Notes under the pieces: model-generated | Database searches by the model: none | Told to the model about the DNA's origin: nothing | Seen by the model: only the letters and a program-made list of their open reading frames with translations | Part shown: positions 55,313 to 63,625 of the stretch, piece by piece | How positions within the stretch are numbered: position 1 is the first letter of the stretch | Layout: each line of letters starts with the position of its first letter | Program-made: the position numbers and the translations under genes | Source of the DNA: Tepidaquicella sp964564635 | Lineage (GTDB): Bacteria > Bacteroidota > Ignavibacteria > Tepidaquicellales > Tepidaquicellaceae | DNA length: 64,000 bases | Reading direction: 5' to 3' | Assembly (NCBI GenBank): GCA_964564635.1 | Contig: CAZMAR010000002.1 | Coordinates: 496,001-560,000 of the forward strand

Positions 55313-56530
55313 ATGAAAATTAGAAAATTACTATATATCATATTAATTTATTCTCTGATTTTTTCTTTTGATGTTTTTTCCTGTACTACTGCTATAATTT
55401 CTGGTAGAGCAACCCCCGATGGAAGACCTTTATTATGGAAAAACAGGGATACTGATGAGCTTGAAAATAAATTAATGTATTTTTCTGAAGGAGGATTTGA
55501 TTTTATTGGACTTGTAAACTCTAAAGACACAGCAGGTAATGAAATATGGATTGGAATGAACAATTATGGGTTTGCTATAATGAATTCTGTTGCTGCTAAT
55601 CTTGGTTTATATGATGATATAATAGATAAAGACAAGGAAGGACTTATTATGCGAAGAGCATTGGCAGTATGTACTTCTGTAGATGACTTTGAAAAACTTT
55701 TAAACTCTTTAACGAAACCTCTTGGGGTTGAAACAAATTTTGGGGTAATCGATGCTTATGGCAATGCCGCTTATTTTGAAACTCATCACTGGGGTTTTAT
55801 AAAATTTGATGCAAATGAATCTCCCGAAGGATATTTGATTAGAACTAACTTCGCTTTTTCTGGTGTTGAAGATAAAGGACAAGGGTATGAAAGATATATG
55901 ATAGAAGAAGAACTTTTTAAAAATGCTTACATAAATGGTAATATTACAGTTAAATTCATTTTACAGGATGTAATAAGATGTTTAAAGCATGGGCTTACAA
56001 AAGTTGATTTAAAAAATGAATGTACAGCAAATCCTGATGAAATAAAATTTGTCTCATTTACTGATTTTATCCCAAGATACTCTACTTCTGCTTCTGTTAT
56101 AATTCAGGGAGTAAAGAAAGGGGAAGACCCACAGAAAATGATTATGTGGACGGTCCTCGGATTTCCACCTTGTTCAGTTGTCTATCCTGTTTTTTTCAAT
56201 AAAGAAAAACTTTTACCTTCTATTTTGAGGGCTGACGAGAAAGGAAAAGCATTGCTATGTTCTATGGCACTTAAGGCAAAAGATATGTGTTTTCCTATTA
56301 AAAAAGGCAGGGGAACAAGTTACATAAATATAAATGCTTTATATAATTTATCAGGTACAGGAATAATGCAAAAACTAAATATCCTTGAAAATGAAATATT
56401 AAAAAGTTCAGATGAATTCATTAATGAATATTTCGAAGATAATTTTTCGGTTGATGCATTGGAGGAATTTTACAATATCACAGATAAAAAAATAATTTTA
56501 TATTACAATAAAATATTACAAGAAAAATGA
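55313..56530 (+). CDS. exported Ntn-hydrolase (C45/acyl-transferase or linear amide hydrolase-like)
   Basis: A 405-residue exported enzyme. The signal peptide ends ..SFDVFS and the next residue is Cys24 in CTTAIISGRATPDGRPLLWK, followed by NRDTDELENKL. This matches the N-terminal nucleophile layout of penicillin acylase-like/AAT enzymes (C-x-x at the start, then R-x-x-D). NFGVIDAYGNAAYFETHHW and YLIRTNFAFSGVED follow the family pattern. Signal-peptide cleavage would itself expose the catalytic Cys. VFSC also looks like a lipobox, so membrane anchoring must be weighed. The stop overlaps the aminopeptidase ATG (ATGA), so the two are co-translated. Substrate is unknown, but an amide is likely. 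Confidence 0.78.
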   Translation: MKIRKLLYIILIYSLIFSFDVFSCTTAIISGRATPDGRPLLWKNRDTDELENKLMYFSEGGFDFIGLVNSKDTAGNEIWIGMNNYGFAIMNSVAANLGLYDDIIDKDKEGLIMRRALAVCTSVDDFEKLLNSLTKPLGVETNFGVIDAYGNAAYFETHHWGFIKFDANESPEGYLIRTNFAFSGVEDKGQGYERYMIEEELFKNAYINGNITVKFILQDVIRCLKHGLTKVDLKNECTANPDEIKFVSFTDFIPRYSTSASVIIQGVKKGEDPQKMIMWTVLGFPPCSVVYPVFFNKEKLLPSILRADEKGKALLCSMALKAKDMCFPIKKGRGTSYININALYNLSGTGIMQKLNILENEILKSSDEFINEYFEDNFSVDALEEFYNITDKKIILYYNKILQEK

Positions 56531-58482
56531 AAAATTTAATTTCTACTTTATTTTTAATCTTTTTTATTTTTTCCCTATTATATCAATCAGCGATTTACTC
56601 ACAAACCCCCAAACATTCTTTTGATGTGTTGAATTATCAATTGTATTTTGATATTTACGATTGCTTTAAAACCCCATTTCCCAGAAGTTTTACTGCTAAT
56701 AATAAAATCACTTTCAAGGTAGATTCTACTTTAAATAGCATTAATCTTAATGCAGTGAATACATCACTTATTATTGATTCTGTAAGATTAATTAATGGAC
56801 CTTTACTATCGTTTAATCATACAAATAACATTTTATCAATAAGTCTTGACAGGACATACAATCCAGGTGAGACAGTTAATATAATAATTTATTATCGTCA
56901 CAATAACGTGATTGATCATGCTTTTTATGTTTCGAATGGAATGGTTTTTACAGATAATCCTCCTGAAGGAGCAAGAAAGTGGTTCCCATGTTGGGATAAA
57001 CCTTCTGATAAAGCAACAACAGATTTAACTGCAAAAGTCCCTTCAAATGTTAGATTAGGTTCCAATGGTAGACTTGCAGATTCTGTTGTAACGGGAGATA
57101 CTATATATTATCACTGGATTAGTAGAGACCCTGTCGCTACTTACCTTGTGGTTATGACTGGTAGGGTGAATTATAATATTGATATTAAATACTGGCAAAA
57201 ACCTTCTAATCCTAATGACAGCATTCCGACAAGGTTTTATTTTAGTACAGGAGAAAATTATCTTACAATAAAAAATATTATCAACACAATGCTCACTTAT
57301 TTTTCTGAAAAATTTGGAGAATATCCCTTTGAAAAAGCGGGTTTTGCAACTGCTGCTTCTGGTTCTGGGTTTCAATGGGCGGGGATGGAAAATCAAACAT
57401 TGATAACTTTATGTTATAACTGCTGGACTGAAAATCTTGCTGTTCACGAATTTTCTCATATGTGGTTTGGGGATATGATAACTTGTGGAACCTGGTCAGA
57501 TATATGGTTGAATGAAGGTTTTGCAACCTTTATGGAAGCATTCTGGAAAGAAAGGACCGGTGGTTATACTGCATATAAAAATGATATAAATTCAAAAGCT
57601 GTATCTTATTTCTCTCAAAATGCAGGATTTCCTATTTATGTTCCTGCGTGGCAGAATTACACTCCTTCAATTGATTCTCTTTATCATTATGGAATTATAT
57701 ACTGTAAAGGAGCATGTGTGTTACATCTTTTAAGATATCATTTAGGGGACTCTATTTTCTTTGCTGCTTTAAATTCTTATGCAACTGATACAGCAAATTT
57801 TAAATATAAGAATGCAACAACAGATGAGTTTAAGGATAGATGCAGTCAGGTAAGTGGGCAGAATCTTGATTGGTTTTTTAATGCATGGGTTAAACAACCC
57901 AACCATCCTGTTTATCAAAATTCCTACACTATTACAGATCTCGGGGGAGGGAACTGGAAACTTGATTTTTTAATTAAACAGGTTCAGACCAACGCTGGTT
58001 TTTTCCCTGCAAAATTTCAAATAAAAGTAGTTTTTAATTCTGGACCCGATTCTACAGTTACTGTGTTTAATAATGTTAATAATCAAATGTTTACTTTTTA
58101 TTTTGACCGACAGCCTACAAATGCATTATTTGACCCGAATAATTATGTTGTATTGAAATCTGCTTCTACAATAGGGGTAAAGGAAATTTCTACTACTGCA
58201 CCTGATAAATATGAATTGCAACAGAATTATCCTAATCCATTCAATTCTTCTACAAACATTAAATTTTCAATCCCTGAAAAAACATTTGTTAAGATTAAAG
58301 TATTTGACTTACTTGGAAGAGAAGTAGCTGCTGTAGTGAATGAAGAATTGACTTCTGGAGTTTATTCAATTAATTGGAATGTAACTACAAATTCAAAAAC
58401 AGAACTTTCAAGTGGTATTTATTATTGTAGAATGGAAACACAAAAATTTTCTGATGTTAAAAGAATAGTTTTGATTAAGTAG
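56527..58482 (+). CDS. secreted M1 aminopeptidase with T9SS sorting domain
   Basis: A 651-residue exported zinc aminopeptidase (signal peptide 1-26, ..AIYSQ). The GAMEN equivalent is AGMENQ (residues 285-290), the zinc site is HEFSH (H307, E308, H311) with Glu330 in WLNEGFATFMEAFW, and the upstream beta domain is standard. It cuts N-terminal residues from peptides. The chain is shorter than E. coli PepN, because the C-terminal helical domain is absent. The final 85 residues are a T9SS type-A domain (NYPNPFNSST, GREVAAV, SSGIYYCRM, final VLIK). It is coupled to the Ntn hydrolase upstream. Confidence 0.9.
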   Translation: MKNLISTLFLIFFIFSLLYQSAIYSQTPKHSFDVLNYQLYFDIYDCFKTPFPRSFTANNKITFKVDSTLNSINLNAVNTSLIIDSVRLINGPLLSFNHTNNILSISLDRTYNPGETVNIIIYYRHNNVIDHAFYVSNGMVFTDNPPEGARKWFPCWDKPSDKATTDLTAKVPSNVRLGSNGRLADSVVTGDTIYYHWISRDPVATYLVVMTGRVNYNIDIKYWQKPSNPNDSIPTRFYFSTGENYLTIKNIINTMLTYFSEKFGEYPFEKAGFATAASGSGFQWAGMENQTLITLCYNCWTENLAVHEFSHMWFGDMITCGTWSDIWLNEGFATFMEAFWKERTGGYTAYKNDINSKAVSYFSQNAGFPIYVPAWQNYTPSIDSLYHYGIIYCKGACVLHLLRYHLGDSIFFAALNSYATDTANFKYKNATTDEFKDRCSQVSGQNLDWFFNAWVKQPNHPVYQNSYTITDLGGGNWKLDFLIKQVQTNAGFFPAKFQIKVVFNSGPDSTVTVFNNVNNQMFTFYFDRQPTNALFDPNNYVVLKSASTIGVKEISTTAPDKYELQQNYPNPFNSSTNIKFSIPEKTFVKIKVFDLLGREVAAVVNEELTSGVYSINWNVTTNSKTELSSGIYYCRMETQKFSDVKRIVLIK

Positions 58483-58511
58483 GTAATCTTCTTAAAAAAT
58501 AAATATCTTTT

Positions 58512-60002
58512 ATGGTAATTAAGTATTTTTTATACTGGAGAGTTTTTATTTTATTTTTTTTTGTCTTTGTTACAAATGTTTCTCATTCACAATGGATACC
58601 TTATTATTTACCTTATCAGGGAATAGCGTATAGTATTGATTTTTACAATGTAAGCAAAGGTATATCTACAGGACATACATTTTTTGTTTTTAATGAAAAG
58701 TTGTTTTACACAACAGATTCAGGTTTAAATTGGATTCAATCTTTTTACCCTCTTAATGTAAGAGCATTGCCTGCTTTACAATTTATAGATTCTTTATTGG
58801 TTTATTCTGGAGGTGCAGAAAATTTATATGTTAAAAAAGATAAAGAGTTTTCAAAATATTTTCTTAATTTACCTGATTTCATCAAAAATAGCTTATATAA
58901 AATAGGAATTGACGGCTCAGTTGGTGAGTATAAAGGTGTTTTTCTTAAATCTACCAATGCTGGTATTTCCTGGCAAAAAGTGGGAGATTTTGATACTACT
59001 GCTGGGTATATTATGGATATGGAATTTTTTAATCAATACAATGGATTTGTAATTATTGATTCAGGAAGTATAGGTAACAGCAGAGTTTTAAAAACCTCGG
59101 ACGGAGGACTTTACTGGCAAACCTTGTATGTTGAACCATTAATTCGGTTAAACAAAATGGAATTTCTGGATTCAAACACAGGTTTTATATGCGGTGATGT
59201 CTCAGATTCTAATATGATAGTAAGTCTTTATGGTGTAATTTATAAAACCACTAACGGAGGTAACAATTGGAGTAAAATCAGCTTTCCCTATACTTTATCA
59301 ATTTCTGATTTGATATTTTTTAATGCAAACACTGGAATTGCAATTGGAAATAGTAATATTGAAAGTAACGGCTCTACTGGTGGTACAAAAATATTCAGGA
59401 CTACAGATGGGGGAAACAATTGGGATTCATTGTCTTTTACCATTGCTGTAATTCCAACAGTTATAAAATCAGTAAGAAATACAGGAATAGCATTTGCCTC
59501 GGGTTATTATTATGATAATTTAACAGGGATTGGAAAAATAACTACATTTAAAACTACGAATTTTGGAGTCAATTGGGTTGTAAATTATCTTAACTATGAT
59601 GTATACATATCCGGAATTTCGTTAATTAATCAAAGCTATTTTTTCATTAGCGGAGGAAACTTTAACCAACAGGCTGTAATTTATAAATCTACCAATGGTG
59701 GAACAATTTTTGTCAACAATCCAAATACAAAAACACCAGATGATTACTATTTGTATCAGAATTGTCCAAACCCTTTTAATTCGTCTACAAAAATTAAATT
59801 TGAATGTAAAAATTATGGACTGGTTAAGCTTTATATTGTTAATTTACAGGGTAAAATAATATCGACTGTTATTGAAAAAGAATTTCCTGCTGGCACATAT
59901 GATATTTTGTTTAACGCATCTAATTTATCCAATGGTATATATTTTTATACATTGCAGGGGGATGGTTTTAAAGAAACAAAAAAAATGATTCTTGTTAAAT
60001 AA
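58512..60002 (+). CDS. secreted Ycf48/BNR-repeat protein with T9SS sorting domain
   Basis: A 496-residue exported protein (signal peptide to about residue 25, ..NVSHSQ). Blades repeat with FFTTDSGLNW-like segments (KSTNAGISWQKV, KTSDGGLYWQTL, KTTNGGNNWSKI, RTTDGGNNWDSL, KTTNFGVNWVVN), each about 45-60 residues apart, giving one propeller. The final 80 residues are a T9SS type-A domain with the variant core NCPNPFNSST and final ILVK. It follows the M1 gene by 29 bases and may be transcribed with it. Ligand unknown. Confidence 0.82.
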   Translation: MVIKYFLYWRVFILFFFVFVTNVSHSQWIPYYLPYQGIAYSIDFYNVSKGISTGHTFFVFNEKLFYTTDSGLNWIQSFYPLNVRALPALQFIDSLLVYSGGAENLYVKKDKEFSKYFLNLPDFIKNSLYKIGIDGSVGEYKGVFLKSTNAGISWQKVGDFDTTAGYIMDMEFFNQYNGFVIIDSGSIGNSRVLKTSDGGLYWQTLYVEPLIRLNKMEFLDSNTGFICGDVSDSNMIVSLYGVIYKTTNGGNNWSKISFPYTLSISDLIFFNANTGIAIGNSNIESNGSTGGTKIFRTTDGGNNWDSLSFTIAVIPTVIKSVRNTGIAFASGYYYDNLTGIGKITTFKTTNFGVNWVVNYLNYDVYISGISLINQSYFFISGGNFNQQAVIYKSTNGGTIFVNNPNTKTPDDYYLYQNCPNPFNSSTKIKFECKNYGLVKLYIVNLQGKIISTVIEKEFPAGTYDILFNASNLSNGIYFYTLQGDGFKETKKMILVK

Positions 60003-60149
60003 CTAAAATTACATAAGTTTTTATAAATATAGTGTAAAAAATTTTATACCTTTTTATTTCTGTTTCTTTAAAATATATAATTTTTGTATATTTATAGTGA
60101 TATATTTTTATATTAATTAATGAGTTAAAATTATGTAAATTATTATTAG

Positions 60150-61469
60150 ATGAAAAGCGTTTGTATACATACTGTCGGTTGTAAATTAAATTACAGTGAA
60201 TCTTCATATATTGCTATGAAGTTTGCTGAAAAGGGTTTAGAAATAAAACCCTTTGGAGAAAAAACAGATATTTTTGTTCTGAATACCTGTACTGTTACTT
60301 CACATGCTGATAGCGAGTGCAGAAAACTTATTAGAAGTGTAGTTAGAAAATATCCTGATACATTCATTGTGGTTGTTGGATGTTATTCACAATTAAATGC
60401 AGAACAGATTTCTAACATAAAAGGCGTGGATTTGATACTTGGTTCTAATGATAAATTCAGAATAATTGAGCATATAGAAGATTTAATTGGTGGGGATATT
60501 ACAAAAGATTATAAAAAAAATGGTAGAGGCTCTGAAATTTTCGTCTCTGATTTTGATTCTGGATTTATTGGAGAAGCATATTCATCAGATGAAGATATGA
60601 GAACAAGAGCTTTTTTAAAAATTCAGGATGGGTGTGATTATAATTGTACTTTTTGTACTATACCTCTTGCCAGAGGGAAATCGCGTTCTCTTGAATTGGA
60701 AAAAATCCTTGAAAATGCAAATCATCTTATAAATTCAGGGTATAAAGAAATTATCTTAACAGGCGTCAATGTTGGAGATTATAAAATTGAAAATAAATCA
60801 GCTCTGCTGACACTTCTGGAACATTTAGAAAAACTTGAAATTAAAAGGATTAGAATTAGTTCTATTGAACCAAATCTTTTGAGTAATGAAATTATCGATT
60901 TTGTGGCTTCTTCTGATAAGTTTTGTAATCATTTCCACATTCCTTTGCAAAGTGGAGATGATGAAATACTCAGATTGATGCGTAGAAGATATAGCACTAA
61001 AATGTTTGCCAAAGTAATTGAAAATATTAAAATGAAGATTCCTGATGCTGGTATTGGAATTGATGTAATTATAGGTTTCCCGGGAGAAACTGAGATGCAT
61101 TTCAGAAATACTTATGATTTCATTAAGGATTTACCAGTTTCCTATCTTCATACTTTCACTTATTCTGAAAGGCAGAATACTTTATCATGGTCATTTAGTA
61201 ACAAAGTATCTCCTGAGATAAAAAAAGAGAGAAGTAAGATTTTAAGAGGTTTATCCAGGGAGAAAAAAATAAAGTTTTATCTGGATAATGTCTCAAAAAT
61301 TCACAAAGTTTTATTTGAAACGAGAAAAAATAATATTATTGAAGGATGGACTGAAAATTATGTCAGGGTCTCAAGTAATTCAAAAGAATTGAAAGAAAAT
61401 GAAATTTTTTCTGTTTTATTAACAAAAGCAAATGGAATTAATCCTGTAGAATGTAAAATAATAAACTAA
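60150..61469 (+). CDS. mtaB: tRNA (N6-L-threonylcarbamoyladenosine(37)-C2)-methylthiotransferase MtaB
   Basis: A 439-residue radical SAM enzyme. The N-terminal UPF0004 domain holds three Fe-S Cys (HTVGCKLN, NTCTVTSHAD, VGCYSQLN). The radical SAM cluster is CDYNCTFC in FLKIQDGCDYNCTFCTIPLA, and a C-terminal TRAM-like beta domain ends the chain. HTVGCKLNYSE is typical of the MtaB branch of methylthiotransferases rather than MiaB or RimO. It converts t6A37 to ms2t6A37 in ANN-decoding tRNAs. It begins a plus-strand run of four genes with short gaps. Confidence 0.93.
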   Translation: MKSVCIHTVGCKLNYSESSYIAMKFAEKGLEIKPFGEKTDIFVLNTCTVTSHADSECRKLIRSVVRKYPDTFIVVVGCYSQLNAEQISNIKGVDLILGSNDKFRIIEHIEDLIGGDITKDYKKNGRGSEIFVSDFDSGFIGEAYSSDEDMRTRAFLKIQDGCDYNCTFCTIPLARGKSRSLELEKILENANHLINSGYKEIILTGVNVGDYKIENKSALLTLLEHLEKLEIKRIRISSIEPNLLSNEIIDFVASSDKFCNHFHIPLQSGDDEILRLMRRRYSTKMFAKVIENIKMKIPDAGIGIDVIIGFPGETEMHFRNTYDFIKDLPVSYLHTFTYSERQNTLSWSFSNKVSPEIKKERSKILRGLSREKKIKFYLDNVSKIHKVLFETRKNNIIEGWTENYVRVSSNSKELKENEIFSVLLTKANGINPVECKIIN

Positions 61470-61480
61470 ATTTATTAATT

Positions 61481-61975
61481 ATGAAAATACTTTTAATCAG
61501 ACATGCGGAAGCAATTGATTATGAAACTGAAACTGTCCGCAATGATGAATGGAGATTCATAACTCCAAAAGGGCGAAAGACTTCTTTATCAGTTTTTAAG
61601 AAACTGAAAGATGAATTTTTCTCACTTGAGAAAATTTATGCAAGCCCTTATATCAGAAGCGTGCAGACAGCAGAGATTTTGGCAACCTACTTAAAATTTA
61701 AATTTGATGTTGAAGTGGTTAATGATTTATCACCTGATACACCTGTTGAGAAGGTTGTTGATATGATTAAGAGAAATTCAATTTTTCAAACGGTGGCATT
61801 AGTCGGACATGACCCAATGATGACAAACCTTGCTAATGTGCTTTCAGGTGGTAAAACCGCAAATATACAATTTAAAAAATCTGGTGTCTGTTGTATTGAA
61901 TATGATGTAAATGCTCAGAAAGGTGAATTCCTTTGGTACTTAAATCCAAAAACATTGGAGAAAGTTCAGGGTTAA
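61481..61975 (+). CDS. sixA: phosphohistidine phosphatase SixA
   Basis: A 164-residue histidine-phosphatase-superfamily enzyme. LIRHAEA is the RHG-type catalytic motif (His accepts phosphate), YASPYIRSVQTAEIL is the second Arg segment and VGHDPMMTNLANVLSGGK holds the second catalytic His. SixA removes phosphate from phosphohistidine proteins; the partner is unknown here, though an orphan histidine kinase is encoded at 26-27.5 kb. It is 11 bases after mtaB and 7 bases before the ABC ATPase. Length is normal. Confidence 0.9.
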   Translation: MKILLIRHAEAIDYETETVRNDEWRFITPKGRKTSLSVFKKLKDEFFSLEKIYASPYIRSVQTAEILATYLKFKFDVEVVNDLSPDTPVEKVVDMIKRNSIFQTVALVGHDPMMTNLANVLSGGKTANIQFKKSGVCCIEYDVNAQKGEFLWYLNPKTLEKVQG

Positions 61976-61982
61976 TTTTCTA

Positions 61983-62795
61983 ATGTCAATTCTATCTACT
62001 GTTAATCTCTCTTTTTCTTATAAAAAGGATGTACCTTTTTTTAATAATATTAATATTGAATTTGAAAGAAAGGAGTTCGTTTCTATTATAGGTAGGAATG
62101 GCTCCGGTAAGTCTACATTTATAAAATTGATTACTGGTATCAACAGAAATTATGAAGGTGAAATTATTTTGCATAATAAAAATATTTTGGAATACAAAAG
62201 AAAACAACTTGCTGCAATTTTATCTTATTTGCCACAATATGGATTACCGGTTTTCAGAGGAATGAAAATTAAAGATTTTCTTCTCTTGGGTAGATATCCA
62301 TATAAAAATTTTTCAGATTTTTCTTATTCAAACGAAGATAGAGATATTGTGAATTACTCTTTAAATTTACTTGCTATAGAAAATATCGGGAATAAATTTC
62401 TGGATGAAATTTCAGGTGGGGAATTACAAAAAGTTATGATTGCACTTGCTCTGGTTCAGATTAATCCACTTTCTGAATTGCAAAATAAGATTTTAGTCAT
62501 TGATGAGCCTTTAACATTCCTTGATATTAATCATAGTTTTGAAATATTTTTACTTTTAAAAAAATTAAACGATGAAAAAAAACTGACTGTTATTATAGTA
62601 ACTCACGATTTAAACCTTGCTTTGAGATTTTCGGAGACAACAATTTTGTTCGATAAAGGCGATATTGTCGCCTATGGAAACACTAAAGATGTGATTAAAG
62701 AAAATATTTTGAAAAAACACTTTTTAATTGATTCTCAAATAGTTAATATTAATAATAATTATCAAATATATTTTAATTCAATATTTAAAAATTAG
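61983..62795 (+). CDS. FecE/BtuD-like ABC transporter ATPase
   Basis: A 270-residue ATPase. Walker A is GRNGSGKST (around residue 37), the Q-loop is LPQYGLP, the signature is ISGGELQKV, Walker B is ILVIDEPLTFLD and the switch His is VTHDLNLALRF. This matches iron-siderophore/B12 importer ATPases. Between the signature and Walker B is an extra segment (INPLSELQNK). It has no permease beside it; the FecCD permease at 27565-28569 is the natural partner in this window, but that is inference. Substrate unknown. Confidence 0.88.
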   Translation: MSILSTVNLSFSYKKDVPFFNNINIEFERKEFVSIIGRNGSGKSTFIKLITGINRNYEGEIILHNKNILEYKRKQLAAILSYLPQYGLPVFRGMKIKDFLLLGRYPYKNFSDFSYSNEDRDIVNYSLNLLAIENIGNKFLDEISGGELQKVMIALALVQINPLSELQNKILVIDEPLTFLDINHSFEIFLLLKKLNDEKKLTVIIVTHDLNLALRFSETTILFDKGDIVAYGNTKDVIKENILKKHFLIDSQIVNINNNYQIYFNSIFKN

Positions 62796-62800
62796 ATAAA

Positions 62801-63601
62801 ATGGCAAATGATAATAATAAAATATTGATTGAACAAATCGGTTATACAAAAAAAATAATAATGAATAAACCGGAAAAAAGAAACTCCCTTGATGAAGATA
62901 TGATTAAAGAAATGACCGATTGTTTTGAGGAGTTTTCTATTGATAATGAGACTAAAACAATAATTCTATGTGGTAATGGAGGTAATTTTTCCACCGGTTT
63001 TAGCCTTGAATACATTAATAACATTTCAAAATATGATGCACTTGAAAATAAAAAAGATTCGGAAAAATATAAGAATTTATTACTTTCTATATACAATTGC
63101 AGAAAACCTGTAATTGCAATGGTGGATGGTTATGCATTAGCTTCCGGATGCGGTATAGCAAGTGCCTGTGATTTGATTGTTGCTTCTAATAGAGCACAAT
63201 TTGGATTTACAGAAGTAAAAATTGGTTTTGTTCCTGCTATAAATATAATATTTCTTCTAAAACGAGTTTCTGCTTCCAGTGCAAAGGATTTGATACTTAC
63301 TTCGAGATTTATTACTGCAATTGAAGCTCAAAGAATAGGACTGGTGAATTATATTATCGAAGAAAAGATGCTTGAAGCTTATGTGGAAAACATATGTAAA
63401 GATTTAAACCAATCTTCTTATACATCTTTGCTTTTTGCTAAAGAAATTTTAAGAAATGCTGTTAATATGAGCTTTGAATCTGCATTAAGCTATGCAGAGG
63501 ATATGAATGTTATCGCCAGAATGACAGAAGATTGTAAAAAAGGTTTAATGAAATTTTTAACAAAAGACTTTTCGCAAACCGGTAAGAAAAAAAGAAAATA
63601 A
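62801..63601 (+). CDS. enoyl-CoA hydratase/isomerase (crotonase) family protein
   Basis: A 266-residue crotonase. The oxyanion-hole segments are GNGGNFSTGFSLEYI and MVDGYALASGCGIASACDLI. The catalytic helix is ASNRAQFGFTEVKIGFVPAI: the Glu in FTEVKIG (E164 position of rat hydratase) is present, but the position of the first catalytic Glu (rat E144) is Asn. This suggests an isomerase or another crotonase reaction rather than ordinary hydration, pending alignment. Gene context (ABC ATPase, aminotransferase) does not settle it. Confidence 0.85.
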   Translation: MANDNNKILIEQIGYTKKIIMNKPEKRNSLDEDMIKEMTDCFEEFSIDNETKTIILCGNGGNFSTGFSLEYINNISKYDALENKKDSEKYKNLLLSIYNCRKPVIAMVDGYALASGCGIASACDLIVASNRAQFGFTEVKIGFVPAINIIFLLKRVSASSAKDLILTSRFITAIEAQRIGLVNYIIEEKMLEAYVENICKDLNQSSYTSLLFAKEILRNAVNMSFESALSYAEDMNVIARMTEDCKKGLMKFLTKDFSQTGKKKRK

Positions 63602-63625
63602 TTTTACTAATTAATATAAATAAAA

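Noticed and set aside
55313..55400. Lipoprotein reading of VFSC in the Ntn hydrolase
   Set aside because: Not fully excluded, but Cys24 followed by T-T and the later R-x-x-D fits the catalytic N-terminal Cys of the family, so I treat it as the nucleophile.
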